Source: Lachnospiraceae bacterium (GTDB taxonomy: Bacteria; Bacillota; Clostridia; Lachnospirales; Lachnospiraceae). From it: 7,998 nt of DNA. The notes beneath the pieces are model-generated. The model saw only the letters and a program-made list of their open reading frames with translations. It searched no databases and was not told the origin of the DNA. Both the position numbers and the translations under genes were made by a program. The first letter of the stretch is position 1. Each line of letters begins with the position of its first letter. The stretch covers positions 1 to 7,998 of the forward strand of contig JAAUZS010000177.1 of NCBI GenBank assembly GCA_014804495.1. Direction: 5' to 3'. Below, piece by piece: positions 1-6,130 of the stretch.

Positions 1-237
1 TTTAGAGGTTGTTGTAATTTTCTTTGTATCTATAGAATGGCAATAAGGACACTCTACTATTAGTTGATCATTACTGCTCTCCTGTTCTCTAATAGATTGT
101 TGCTCTTTGCAAAAATTATCATATTCATCAGATTGTTGAATTTGAATTGCAGTACCACATTTTGTACAAATTTTAAACTTTGCACCCCTTATTTCAAAAT
201 CTTCAAATTGATTTCGATTACATTTCGGACAAATCAT
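1..237 (-). CDS. Phage zinc-ribbon protein, N-terminal 79 residues (3' end outside window)
   Basis: The reading frame starts at ATG (complement of 235-237) and stays open to the window edge, so the C-terminus is missing. It encodes one complete CxxC pair set, CPKC at residues 3-6 and CTKC at 24-27. A Gln/Glu-rich linker (about 32-58) follows, then a second ribbon opens with CPYC at 63-66 and 'DTKKITTTSK'. Short two-ribbon proteins whose last part reads CPxC-x-STxxxKIxxTS, then a hydrophobic Gly/Phe-rich stretch and a final WHCxxC, are known to me from Firmicutes phages, and this matches their N-terminal three quarters. The cysteines should bind zinc; the molecular role is unknown, with nucleic-acid or protein contact possible. 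A strong AGGAGGT site (complement of 245-251) lies 7 nt before the ATG and a good promoter lies upstream. It is divergent from the tape-measure gene, like an autonomous cargo gene. Confidence 0.85.
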   Translation of the reverse strand, partial: MICPKCNRNQFEDFEIRGAKFKICTKCGTAIQIQQSDEYDNFCKEQQSIREQESSNDQLIVECPYCHSIDTKKITTTSK

Positions 238-241
238 AAAT

Positions 242-263
242 AATACCTCCTACCACAGGTATT
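242..263 (-). promoter_or_regulatory. Hairpin over the zinc-ribbon ribosome-binding site
   Basis: On the minus strand the leader contains AATACCT, an 8-nt loop, then AGGTATT: a perfect 7-bp inverted repeat with arms at 242-248 and 257-263. The downstream arm includes the 3' part of the AGGAGGT Shine-Dalgarno, so folding would partly hide the site from the ribosome. The stem is AU-rich and only moderately stable. Translational damping is possible; a chance repeat cannot be excluded. Confidence 0.4.
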
Positions 264-290
264 TGCCGGTCACTGAAAAAGATACTAGAT

Positions 291-3200
291 TTGTCTTATA
301 TTGTATCAGATATTAACAAATCTCGCAATAATTTAGATGAAGTACAAAAACTTATAAGTGGATTAAATTCTGAACAACAAAAATTGGTAATAAGTTCTTC
401 TAAATTACCAGCAGTAGAACGAACAAAATTAGAATTACTTTTAGGTGAAACATCTGCAATATCTGCTAACACAGTAGCAACAAAAGCACAAACTGTTGCA
501 GAAGAGGATGAATTATTAGAACAATGGTTATTAATTGATGCTGAAGAAGCAGATACAGTGGCTACAGTTGCGAACACATCTGCTAAAACTGGTGAATTAT
601 CAGTTATTACAATGCTAAAAGTTGCATGGATGAAATTAATTGCAGTTATCAAATCTCATCCATATACAGCAGCAATAACCGCCATTATAGCAACTACATA
701 TGGTGCAATAAAAGCAAGTGAAGCATGGTCAAATAGACTAAAGAAACAAGCACAAGAGTCATCAAAAGCATATAAAGACACTTTAGAAGAAATTGGATCA
801 ATTAACTCAGAATTACAATCTAATGAACAACGTATTGATGAATTAAATGCAAAAGAGAATCTTACTCTTGTTGAAGCAGAAGAACTTGAAAAACTTAAAG
901 AGTCTAATAGAGAATTAGAGAATACCATTGCACTAAAGGAAAAGATATCACAACAAGAGAACACAAAAGCGAATAAAGATGCAATTAAATATTTTAAGGA
1001 AGACACACACACTTATAATAATGAAACGGGCAAATTCAGTTCTACTCATATAGAACAAGCAGCACAGTATCTTGATGAGCTTTATAAAAAAGAACAACGC
1101 ATTCATGAAATTGAATTGGAAATGTCTAGAACAGATTCCAATACTGAAAAGTATCGTGAATTATCTGGTGAACTAGATATAACGCAGAAGTCATATGAAG
1201 ATTTGCTCCAAAGAGTGCAAGATTACAATGATGTTTTTACTGACTTAGATGATTACTTATTTGAGGGTCAGGATGATAAACTCATTCAACAATTAGATGA
1301 TTTTTATAATTATATGAATGAGGTATTATATGGTGTTGCTAAAACACATACAGATACAATTAGAGATATCCTCGCCAAAGCCGATTTTCAGTCTGTGTCA
1401 AAACAGTTAGAAGAACTAGGCAAATCTGGAGAATTATCTATTGATACTCTCTCATCACGTTTCAAACCTTTGATTGATTACTTAGATGAAGCCGGTATAT
1501 CTGCTGAAGAATTATATCAGTACATCATGGCATTATCAAATCCTGATGCAATTAACTATTCAGAAGTCAAAAAACAGTTATTGTACTCGATTGGTGGACG
1601 GCAAGATGAAGCATCTAAATTTCTTAATGAAATTTTATCTTTAGATGATGAAGAACTTGTATTGGAAGCCTATATAAAAGTTCGTGACCAGTACGGCGAA
1701 CACCCGGAAGGTTGGACTGGTAAAGATTGGATTGCTAATATACAAAACGAACTTAATGATGAAGAACCAGTTGAAATACAGGTTTCATTATCCATTTCCC
1801 AAACCGTAGACCAACTCAATACCCAACTCAAGCCTGCAATGGATTCTCTTAAGTCAGCATATCAAGATATCTTTTCACTCAATGAAGACACAGGTGAGCA
1901 GTTCTTCTCATTAGAAGAAGTAGGAATTGAAACCTTTGAATCTATTAGGGCAGAATTAGAAAAGTTGGATGAAATTGATGGAATAGCTGTAGATTATTCA
2001 TCATTTGAAAGATTTGTGTCTGTTTTAAGTGATACCTCTTCTACTGCCGAAGAAGTACAACAACAATTTGATAATCTTGCAACTAGTATTATATATACTA
2101 CTGATTGCACAAATATGTCCGCAGAAACATATAATTTACTTGTAAAGTCATTGACTGAAATGGGTGTAACAAATGCAACCGAGGTATTGACTAATCTAAA
2201 AGATATTCAAAAAGAACTTGTTTCCCTTGGTTATGACGTTGCAAATATTACATCCGATGAAGCTGAAGAGTTAATTGATCTTGGTAGTGTATCTGCTGAA
2301 GCAGCCGAATATTTGGGATTATATTTATTTAAAAAAGAATTAGCACAAAATCCGCTTAATACTACAGCCGATATTTTAGCATTAGAAAAGTTGTGTAATT
2401 CTTTAGGCATAACAAGTGAATTGTATAAATATGTTGTAGCTTTAAAAAAAGCTTTTGATGCCAAAGAACACGGTGCTGTATCTGCTGGACTTGATGAGTC
2501 TATTGAATTTTACCAAAATAAAATTGCAGATCTTGCAAATGGACAGGGTGATTTCAAATTTAATTTTAGTACCCCCAGCGCAACAAATTCTGCAAGCAAA
2601 GCCGGTAAAGAAGCAGGCGATGCTTATGCAGATGCATTTGAGGAAGAATTAAAAGAACTCGATGACCTGCACAGCAATAGCTTTATTTCAGAAAAAGAAT
2701 ACTTAGACAGACTCAGGGTTCTCTACGAACGCTATTTCAAAGACAAGCTTGGCTACGAAAAAGAGTTTTCCGATTACCAAAAGAAATACCTTGACGGTTA
2801 TAAATCCCTCTATGAATCAGTCTTCTCCCATGCGTCTAAAGTGATTGGTGACAGGATAGATGCAATCAATGATGAAAAAGACTCTGCAATAGATTCTCTG
2901 GAAACTCAGAAGAAAGCTGCGGAGGATTCATACAATGCACAGATAAAACTCTTAGAAGATAAAAAAGATGCATTACAGGTTGAAATTGACAAGATAAAAG
3001 AAGCTAATGAAGACCGCAAGGAAGCCATTGATCTGCAAAAAGCTGAGTATGAATTGGCAAGAATGCAGAACCAGCGTACTATTCTGCAATACTCAGAAGA
3101 TAAAGGCGTGCATTATGTAACGGATACATCAGGTATTCGTGATGCCAGAAATGACTTAGATGATAAAAAGGCTGATGCACAAATCCGTGCGCTTGAAAAA

Positions 3201-4886
3201 CAACAGGATGCACTGGATAAGCAGATTGATGCCATTCAGGAAATGCTTGATGCATCGAATGAATATTGGGATACCCAGATTGAGCAGACCGAAAAGTATT
3301 ATGATGCCATGATTCAGGGCATGGAGGAATACAAGAGCCGTTGGGAAGAATTGTCTGACCTTCAGGAACAGGCAGAAATGGCTGCATTGCTTGAGAAATT
3401 GGGCTATATCGAGGAAGATTTAGCTGATGCAGATTCAGGCGCATTTGACAGATTAAGGAATTCATATCTTGGCATTCTGAAAGACATGAATGATGGTAAC
3501 CAGAGTGTACTCGATGGATTATCCCGGCTTGCCAATATAGATATGAGCAGTATTCCAAGTTTCCTTAGTATAACGCAAGGATATATTGACAGTATTGCAA
3601 ATATGGATGTGACTGCGCTTTCTGACGGATTAGGTAATATTTGTGACAATTTTTCAAATGTTGCCGATTCAGCAGCCAACGCTGCTTCTGCTATTTCAGG
3701 AAATGGCGGTACTTCTTCCGGTAACAGTAACGGAAATAATCCGTCAGGAAAAGGTTCTGCAAATAATAATAAGAACAATGCAAATAATGGTATTTCCTTA
3801 AAAGATGCAATTACAGAAGTATCAACAGGCAGTACACAGGAAATCAACAAAATCTCTGATGCATTTGCCGGTGAAAATGAAGAAGGTACAAGCGTTACTA
3901 GTGCAATTCAGAAAGTAATGGATAAAATCGGAAATGCTGATGCTGATAATGAGAATACCGATAGTCTTATGTCCACACTTACAGAGCAGACAGATGCGGC
4001 ATTGAATGAAGAAAGCGGCATACCTGCGCAAACAAATGCATGGGATGAGTTAAACACACCACTTGGTGAATCTGTAGATTTAGTTACTACGCTACAATCC
4101 ACGCTTGAAGATATGGATGGACGAACATTTACCGTAACATTAAATGTTGCCGGCAATGGTTCTCCTAACAGTATTATCAGCGAATTAAGCGGTGGAGTTT
4201 CAAATAGTCCCGGTCATGGCGGCGGCGGAAAATCGCGTGCACGTGTTCAGGGAACTGCTAATGTTGATGGTACTGCAAACGCCGAAGGTAACTGGGGTGT
4301 TAAGAAAGCAGGACTCTCTTTGGTCGGCGAATTAGGTCAGGAGCTTTGGGTACATTCAAAGGATGGTACTTTTGAAACTGTTGGTGATAATGGCGCTGAA
4401 TTTATTGATATCAAGCCTAATGATATAATATTTAACCATTTGCAGACAAAACAGCTTTTGGATAAAGGAAATATCATAGGAAGAGGCAAATCATATGCTA
4501 ATGGTTCAGCGTCAGTTAATGGAACAAATAGTGAAGGTTGGATTACTCTCTCAAACGGATTACAGGCAAGGCCTTTACAGGAAGGTGATACAAGCTGGGA
4601 CTTAACGCAGAAATTCCAACCGCTTGCAGACAGGATATTGAAAGGCGAAACTGATATCATGTCCAATGCCATGATTGAACATCAGAGACAGATGGAACAA
4701 ATGGTTAGGGATATAACCACTATGAATGTTACAACCGGCAACAATTCAAGCGTCACCATCGGTGATATCCATGTTACCTGTCCCGGTGTTACAAGTCATG
4801 AAGTTGCGAAACAAGTTGGCGATGAACTGAATAATATGTTCCGTGGTTTACATCTCGATGCTATGCAGCAAAGCATGATGAGATAG
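291..4886 (+). CDS. Phage tail tape-measure protein, probably missing its N-terminal part
   Basis: Tape-measure proteins fill the tail tube, set tail length and help DNA enter the host. This 1531-residue frame has the hallmarks. There is an N-terminal helical region and a hydrophobic helix near residues 123-142 ('HPYTAAITAIIA'). Coiled coils span about 148-222 and 785-1030, the second followed by a Ser/Asn/Gly linker at about 1137-1168. Near the C-terminus lies the signature 'VGELGQELWV' (1345-1354), 'GDNGAEFIDI' (from 1365) and 'IIFNH', which I know from many Firmicutes tape measures. The start is doubtful: 291 is TTG with no Shine-Dalgarno. The frame is open upstream to 240 without an ATG, is blocked by TAA at 237-239, and its first ATG is codon 108 (612). 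Related proteins usually have more residues before the 'SEQQKLVISSS'-type segment. The gene is therefore probably 5'-truncated or split by the zinc-ribbon insertion, unless an unusual start is used. The frame ends in TAG and the next tail gene follows closely. Confidence 0.9.
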   Translation: MSYIVSDINKSRNNLDEVQKLISGLNSEQQKLVISSSKLPAVERTKLELLLGETSAISANTVATKAQTVAEEDELLEQWLLIDAEEADTVATVANTSAKTGELSVITMLKVAWMKLIAVIKSHPYTAAITAIIATTYGAIKASEAWSNRLKKQAQESSKAYKDTLEEIGSINSELQSNEQRIDELNAKENLTLVEAEELEKLKESNRELENTIALKEKISQQENTKANKDAIKYFKEDTHTYNNETGKFSSTHIEQAAQYLDELYKKEQRIHEIELEMSRTDSNTEKYRELSGELDITQKSYEDLLQRVQDYNDVFTDLDDYLFEGQDDKLIQQLDDFYNYMNEVLYGVAKTHTDTIRDILAKADFQSVSKQLEELGKSGELSIDTLSSRFKPLIDYLDEAGISAEELYQYIMALSNPDAINYSEVKKQLLYSIGGRQDEASKFLNEILSLDDEELVLEAYIKVRDQYGEHPEGWTGKDWIANIQNELNDEEPVEIQVSLSISQTVDQLNTQLKPAMDSLKSAYQDIFSLNEDTGEQFFSLEEVGIETFESIRAELEKLDEIDGIAVDYSSFERFVSVLSDTSSTAEEVQQQFDNLATSIIYTTDCTNMSAETYNLLVKSLTEMGVTNATEVLTNLKDIQKELVSLGYDVANITSDEAEELIDLGSVSAEAAEYLGLYLFKKELAQNPLNTTADILALEKLCNSLGITSELYKYVVALKKAFDAKEHGAVSAGLDESIEFYQNKIADLANGQGDFKFNFSTPSATNSASKAGKEAGDAYADAFEEELKELDDLHSNSFISEKEYLDRLRVLYERYFKDKLGYEKEFSDYQKKYLDGYKSLYESVFSHASKVIGDRIDAINDEKDSAIDSLETQKKAAEDSYNAQIKLLEDKKDALQVEIDKIKEANEDRKEAIDLQKAEYELARMQNQRTILQYSEDKGVHYVTDTSGIRDARNDLDDKKADAQIRALEKQQDALDKQIDAIQEMLDASNEYWDTQIEQTEKYYDAMIQGMEEYKSRWEELSDLQEQAEMAALLEKLGYIEEDLADADSGAFDRLRNSYLGILKDMNDGNQSVLDGLSRLANIDMSSIPSFLSITQGYIDSIANMDVTALSDGLGNICDNFSNVADSAANAASAISGNGGTSSGNSNGNNPSGKGSANNNKNNANNGISLKDAITEVSTGSTQEINKISDAFAGENEEGTSVTSAIQKVMDKIGNADADNENTDSLMSTLTEQTDAALNEESGIPAQTNAWDELNTPLGESVDLVTTLQSTLEDMDGRTFTVTLNVAGNGSPNSIISELSGGVSNSPGHGGGGKSRARVQGTANVDGTANAEGNWGVKKAGLSLVGELGQELWVHSKDGTFETVGDNGAEFIDIKPNDIIFNHLQTKQLLDKGNIIGRGKSYANGSASVNGTNSEGWITLSNGLQARPLQEGDTSWDLTQKFQPLADRILKGETDIMSNAMIEHQRQMEQMVRDITTMNVTTGNNSSVTIGDIHVTCPGVTSHEVAKQVGDELNNMFRGLHLDAMQQSMMR
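300..328 (-). promoter_or_regulatory. Promoter of the zinc-ribbon gene
   Basis: Read on the minus strand, TTGCGA (323-328), a 17-bp spacer and TACAAT (300-305) form a sigma-A-type promoter with 4/6 and 5/6 matches to consensus. Transcription would start near 293 and give a leader of about 55 nt before the ATG at 237. The promoter lies inside the open frame of the tape-measure gene and fires against it, which supports independent expression of the zinc-ribbon gene, for example in the lysogen. Confidence 0.6.
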
Positions 4887-4903
4887 GTTTGAGTAAATTT
4901 AAG

Positions 4904-4950
4904 AAAGGATAACCGCACTCTGGAATATGGGTGCGGTTGATAAAAAAATG
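4904..4950 (+). promoter_or_regulatory. Structured ribosome-binding site: SD, hairpin, start codon
   Basis: AAAGGA (4904-4909) is followed by AACCGCACTC (4911-4920), an 8-nt loop and GGGTGCGGTT (4929-4938), a 10-bp stem with one G-U pair. ATG follows at 4948. In linear sequence the Shine-Dalgarno lies 38 nt from this ATG, but with the stem folded only 10 nt remain between them, a normal spacing. The alternative ATG at 4927 sits in the loop and stem and would be hidden. A comparable SD-hairpin-start layout is known for phage T4 gene 38. The stem is not followed by a T-run, so it is not a terminator for the tape-measure gene. Confidence 0.5.
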
Positions 4951-5205
4951 AACTTCAAACAAGAAATATTAAAATCAATACAGACAATGGTTGATCAAAG
5001 TACTACAACCTACAAAGCAGACCGCACCTATCAATCCATCATAAAAAAGATTACCCCCAAAGGTTATATAATCTTAGATGATACAGGAAGTGAGCGTACT
5101 GTACAGTGCTGTATACCTAATTTAAATTTGAAAGAAATGCAAAGAGTATGGGTTAAGGCACCTATGGGGGATTTGAAGGGATTACATATTTGTGGAGTTG
5201 TATAA
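4948..5205 (+). CDS. Small phage tail-module protein of unknown function (85 residues)
   Basis: The protein begins 'MNFKQEILKSIQ' with a helix of about 17 residues, followed by a beta-rich body. Its last third, 'CCIPNLNL' then 'VWVKAPMGDLKGLHICGVV', is a motif I recognise from small proteins encoded just after tape-measure genes in Clostridia prophages. The beta-rich pattern would suit a small barrel attached to the baseplate or tail tip, but no function is established. An in-frame ATG at 4927 would add seven residues (MGAVDKK). I prefer 4948 because the earlier ATG is inside the hairpin and 17 nt from the nearest Shine-Dalgarno, and because the added residues look like hairpin sequence read as protein. 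It starts 61 nt after the tape-measure stop with no promoter between, so co-transcription with that gene is likely. Confidence 0.75.
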   Translation: MNFKQEILKSIQTMVDQSTTTYKADRTYQSIIKKITPKGYIILDDTGSERTVQCCIPNLNLKEMQRVWVKAPMGDLKGLHICGVV

Positions 5206-5297
5206 ATTGTTATATCACTTTTCGATATACATTTTGACGTATTTATGTTGGCATTGAACAATGGTATTTTTTGTCATATAATTGTATGTAACAATTT
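5204..5297 (+). repeat. Cluster of small palindromes around the toxin promoter
   Basis: Three perfect inverted repeats lie in 90 bp: TATATC-N7-GATATA (5211-5229), CATTG-AA-CAATG (5252-5263, over the -35 box) and AATTGT-N5-ACAATT (5280-5296, over the end of the -10 box and the start point). In addition AAATTGTTA at 5204-5212 is inverted at 5289-5297. The pentamer ATTGT or its complement occurs at 5206, 5258, 5281 and 5291. Their placement fits operator half-sites for a repressor of the toxin promoter. The sequence is AT-rich, so some of this may be chance. Confidence 0.35.
5254..5282 (+). promoter_or_regulatory. Promoter of the PemK/MazF-like gene
   Basis: TTGAAC (5254-5259), a 17-bp spacer and a perfect TATAAT (5277-5282) precede the toxin gene. 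Transcription would start near 5289, giving a leader of about 28 nt with the ribosome site at 5304-5308. A second, weaker pair just upstream, TTGACG (5234-5239) and AACAAT (5257-5262), also has 17-bp spacing. The toxin therefore does not depend on late-operon read-through. Confidence 0.6.
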
Positions 5298-5316
5298 TTG
5301 ATTGGAGGCATACTAT

Positions 5317-5856
5317 ATGACAGATGCAGATATTGCAAAGAAACTACACACATTAGTCTCAAGAGTTACTAGACTGAAAAATTTTGATTTGGAAAGTTTT
5401 TATTATAATTTTAACAGACTTATATCTACATTAGAATTTTATCATAATTCTATCGGGAAAAAGGCAAAAGATACTAAAGAACTATCTGCTATTCAATATG
5501 ATGTGCCAAAATCCAAAATGCCAAAAGAAGGACAAGTCGCTTACTTTTATATAGAAACGTCATATCCAAAAGAAATATATAATAGCCATTGGTGTTTAGT
5601 ATTAAAGGATTTAGGTAGTCTACTTATTGTAATTCCATTAACTTCTATTAAAAAAGATTCAAATCCTGTTGATAAACAACGTGAAATGATTGTAAAAATA
5701 AAGAATTTTGAAGAAGACGGATGTAGTAAACTAAAAATAAATCAAATTTTCAGTGCCGGACTGATGCGCTTGGACCAATCAAAGAAAATATATGATTTAC
5801 AAACCAATTTTTCTTACGTCAAGAAAGAAATAAAGAATATATTAAATCTATCTTGA
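5317..5856 (+). CDS. PemK/MazF-like endoribonuclease toxin with N-terminal helical extension
   Basis: The C-terminal part (about residues 70-175 of 179) follows the PemK/MazF order. 'EGQVAYFYI' (71-79) matches the first core strand, 'SHWCLVL' (90-96) the 'RPVLVI' strand, 'LIVIPLTS' (103-110) the strand with the conserved Thr/Ser, and 'INQIF' (141-145) the 'EQIRTI' strand, with a closing helix ending 'KKEIKNIL'. Family members cleave mRNA and are normally blocked by a small antitoxin. By eye, T109 lies at the catalytic Thr of MazF, while H91 lies where the catalytic Arg is expected. Residues 1-65 form a helical, basic/aromatic extension absent from roughly 110-residue MazF proteins. ATG 5317 is chosen because GGAGG at 5304-5308 lies 8 nt upstream; the TTG at 5302 would overlap that site. 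No antitoxin gene precedes or follows it. With its own promoter and a terminator behind, it looks like a moron within the tail operon. Alternatives are a degenerate toxin or a regulatory RNA-binding protein. Confidence 0.75.
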   Translation: MTDADIAKKLHTLVSRVTRLKNFDLESFYYNFNRLISTLEFYHNSIGKKAKDTKELSAIQYDVPKSKMPKEGQVAYFYIETSYPKEIYNSHWCLVLKDLGSLLIVIPLTSIKKDSNPVDKQREMIVKIKNFEEDGCSKLKINQIFSAGLMRLDQSKKIYDLQTNFSYVKKEIKNILNLS

Positions 5857-5881
5857 CATAATATATAAAATGGTTTATACT
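5853..5881 (+). promoter_or_regulatory. Near-consensus promoter overlapping the toxin stop codon
   Basis: A perfect TTGACA (5853-5858) contains the TGA stop of the toxin gene. After a 17-bp spacer comes TATACT (5876-5881), one mismatch from consensus. This is the best promoter match in the window. Transcription would start near 5888 and run into a region without a convincing plus-strand reading frame, ending at the hairpin at 5958-5984 or reading on to the tail gene at 6131. Confidence 0.6.
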
Positions 5882-5897
5882 TTTACCTATAAAAGTA
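5878..5897 (+). repeat. Palindrome at the start point of the 5853-5881 promoter
   Basis: TACTTTTA, a CCTA loop and TAAAAGTA form a perfect 8-bp inverted repeat that overlaps the -10 box and the expected start site. The position suits a repressor operator. As RNA only its second half would be in the transcript, so it is more likely a DNA site than an RNA structure. It may also be a chance AT-rich repeat. Confidence 0.4.
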
Positions 5898-5985
5898 AAA
5901 TAACCTTAGTCATTAGACTTCGGCATTTTTAAAGCATACAAACCCATAAGGGCAATTGAGAGACTAGATTTATCTAGTCTCTTTC
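5888..5985 (+). ncRNA. Candidate small RNA behind the toxin gene (about 95 nt)
   Basis: The strong promoter at 5853-5881 and the hairpin terminator at 5958-5984 bracket about 95 nt with no plus-strand start codon. The product would be a short RNA with an unstructured A-rich 5' part, a small CCC-ATAA-GGG element (5943-5952) and the terminator stem. Its position directly behind an orphan RNase toxin allows a role as toxin regulator or decoy RNA, but nothing in the sequence proves that. It could equally be the leader of the tail gene at 6131 with an attenuator. I recognise no known RNA family. Confidence 0.3.
5958..5984 (+). terminator. Hairpin terminator
   Basis: AGAGACTAGA (5959-5968), a TTTA loop and TCTAGTCTCT (5973-5982) make a perfect 10-bp stem, with one more G-T pair outside it, followed by TT and then C. 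The U-tract is short, so termination may be partial. It would end transcripts from the toxin promoter and from the 5853 promoter and shield the downstream tail genes from them. The 274 bp between 5857 and 6130 hold this hairpin, the promoter and palindrome upstream, and otherwise AT-rich sequence with no supported gene. Confidence 0.6.
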
Positions 5986-6040
5986 GCATCCCAGCACCAC
6001 TCTTCTATCTTTCAAAAATTACCAACATAAATGCTTTCGA

Positions 6041-6069
6041 TTGACTTTAATAAATTCTCAAAATAAATA
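6041..6069 (+). promoter_or_regulatory. Possible weak promoter for the FN3/LamG tail gene
   Basis: TTGACT (6041-6046, 5/6) stands 17 bp before TAAATA (6064-6069, 3/6) in very AT-rich DNA. A promoter here would restart tail-gene transcription downstream of the terminator at 5958-5984. The weak -10 box makes this uncertain; late phage genes may instead be reached by read-through or by phage-controlled antitermination. Confidence 0.2.
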
Positions 6070-6130
6070 ATATTTTTTACAAATCTATATATAAGCAAAA
6101 ATAAACCAAAAACAGGAAGAAGGTGATAAA

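Noticed and set aside
296..1012. Two 118-codon minus-strand reading frames
   Set aside because: They are shadows of the tape-measure frame: no ribosome sites, cysteine/serine-rich nonsense composition, and the plus strand encodes recognisable tape-measure helices here.
2455..4672. Several minus-strand frames and one 65-codon plus-strand frame inside the tape-measure gene
   Set aside because: All overlap a frame with clear coiled-coil and conserved C-terminal motifs, and none has a convincing start site or recognisable product.
4911..4938. Hairpin as a terminator after the tape-measure gene
   Set aside because: No T-run follows on either strand; the plus strand continues GATAAAAAAATG. It fits better as a ribosome-site structure.
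5064..5261. 65-codon minus-strand frame over the small tail protein and toxin promoter
   Set aside because: It is antisense to a recognisable protein and has no ribosome site or recognisable product.
5206..5301. Type III (ToxIN-like) RNA antitoxin repeats upstream of the toxin
   Set aside because: The 96 bp hold no tandem repeats of the type seen in ToxI-like antitoxins and no terminator before the toxin gene.
5302..5316. TTG start adding MEAYY to the toxin
   Set aside because: The TTG overlaps the GGAGG site that correctly serves the ATG at 5317.
5870..5932. 20-codon plus-strand reading frame starting at 5870
   Set aside because: Its ATG lies within the promoter spacer, upstream of the expected transcript start, and has no ribosome site.
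5354..5966. Seven-nucleotide complementarity between the possible small RNA (GAGACTA, 5960-5966) and the toxin mRNA (TAGTCTC, 5354-5360)
   Set aside because: Too short to be meaningful, and the RNA segment is locked in the terminator stem.
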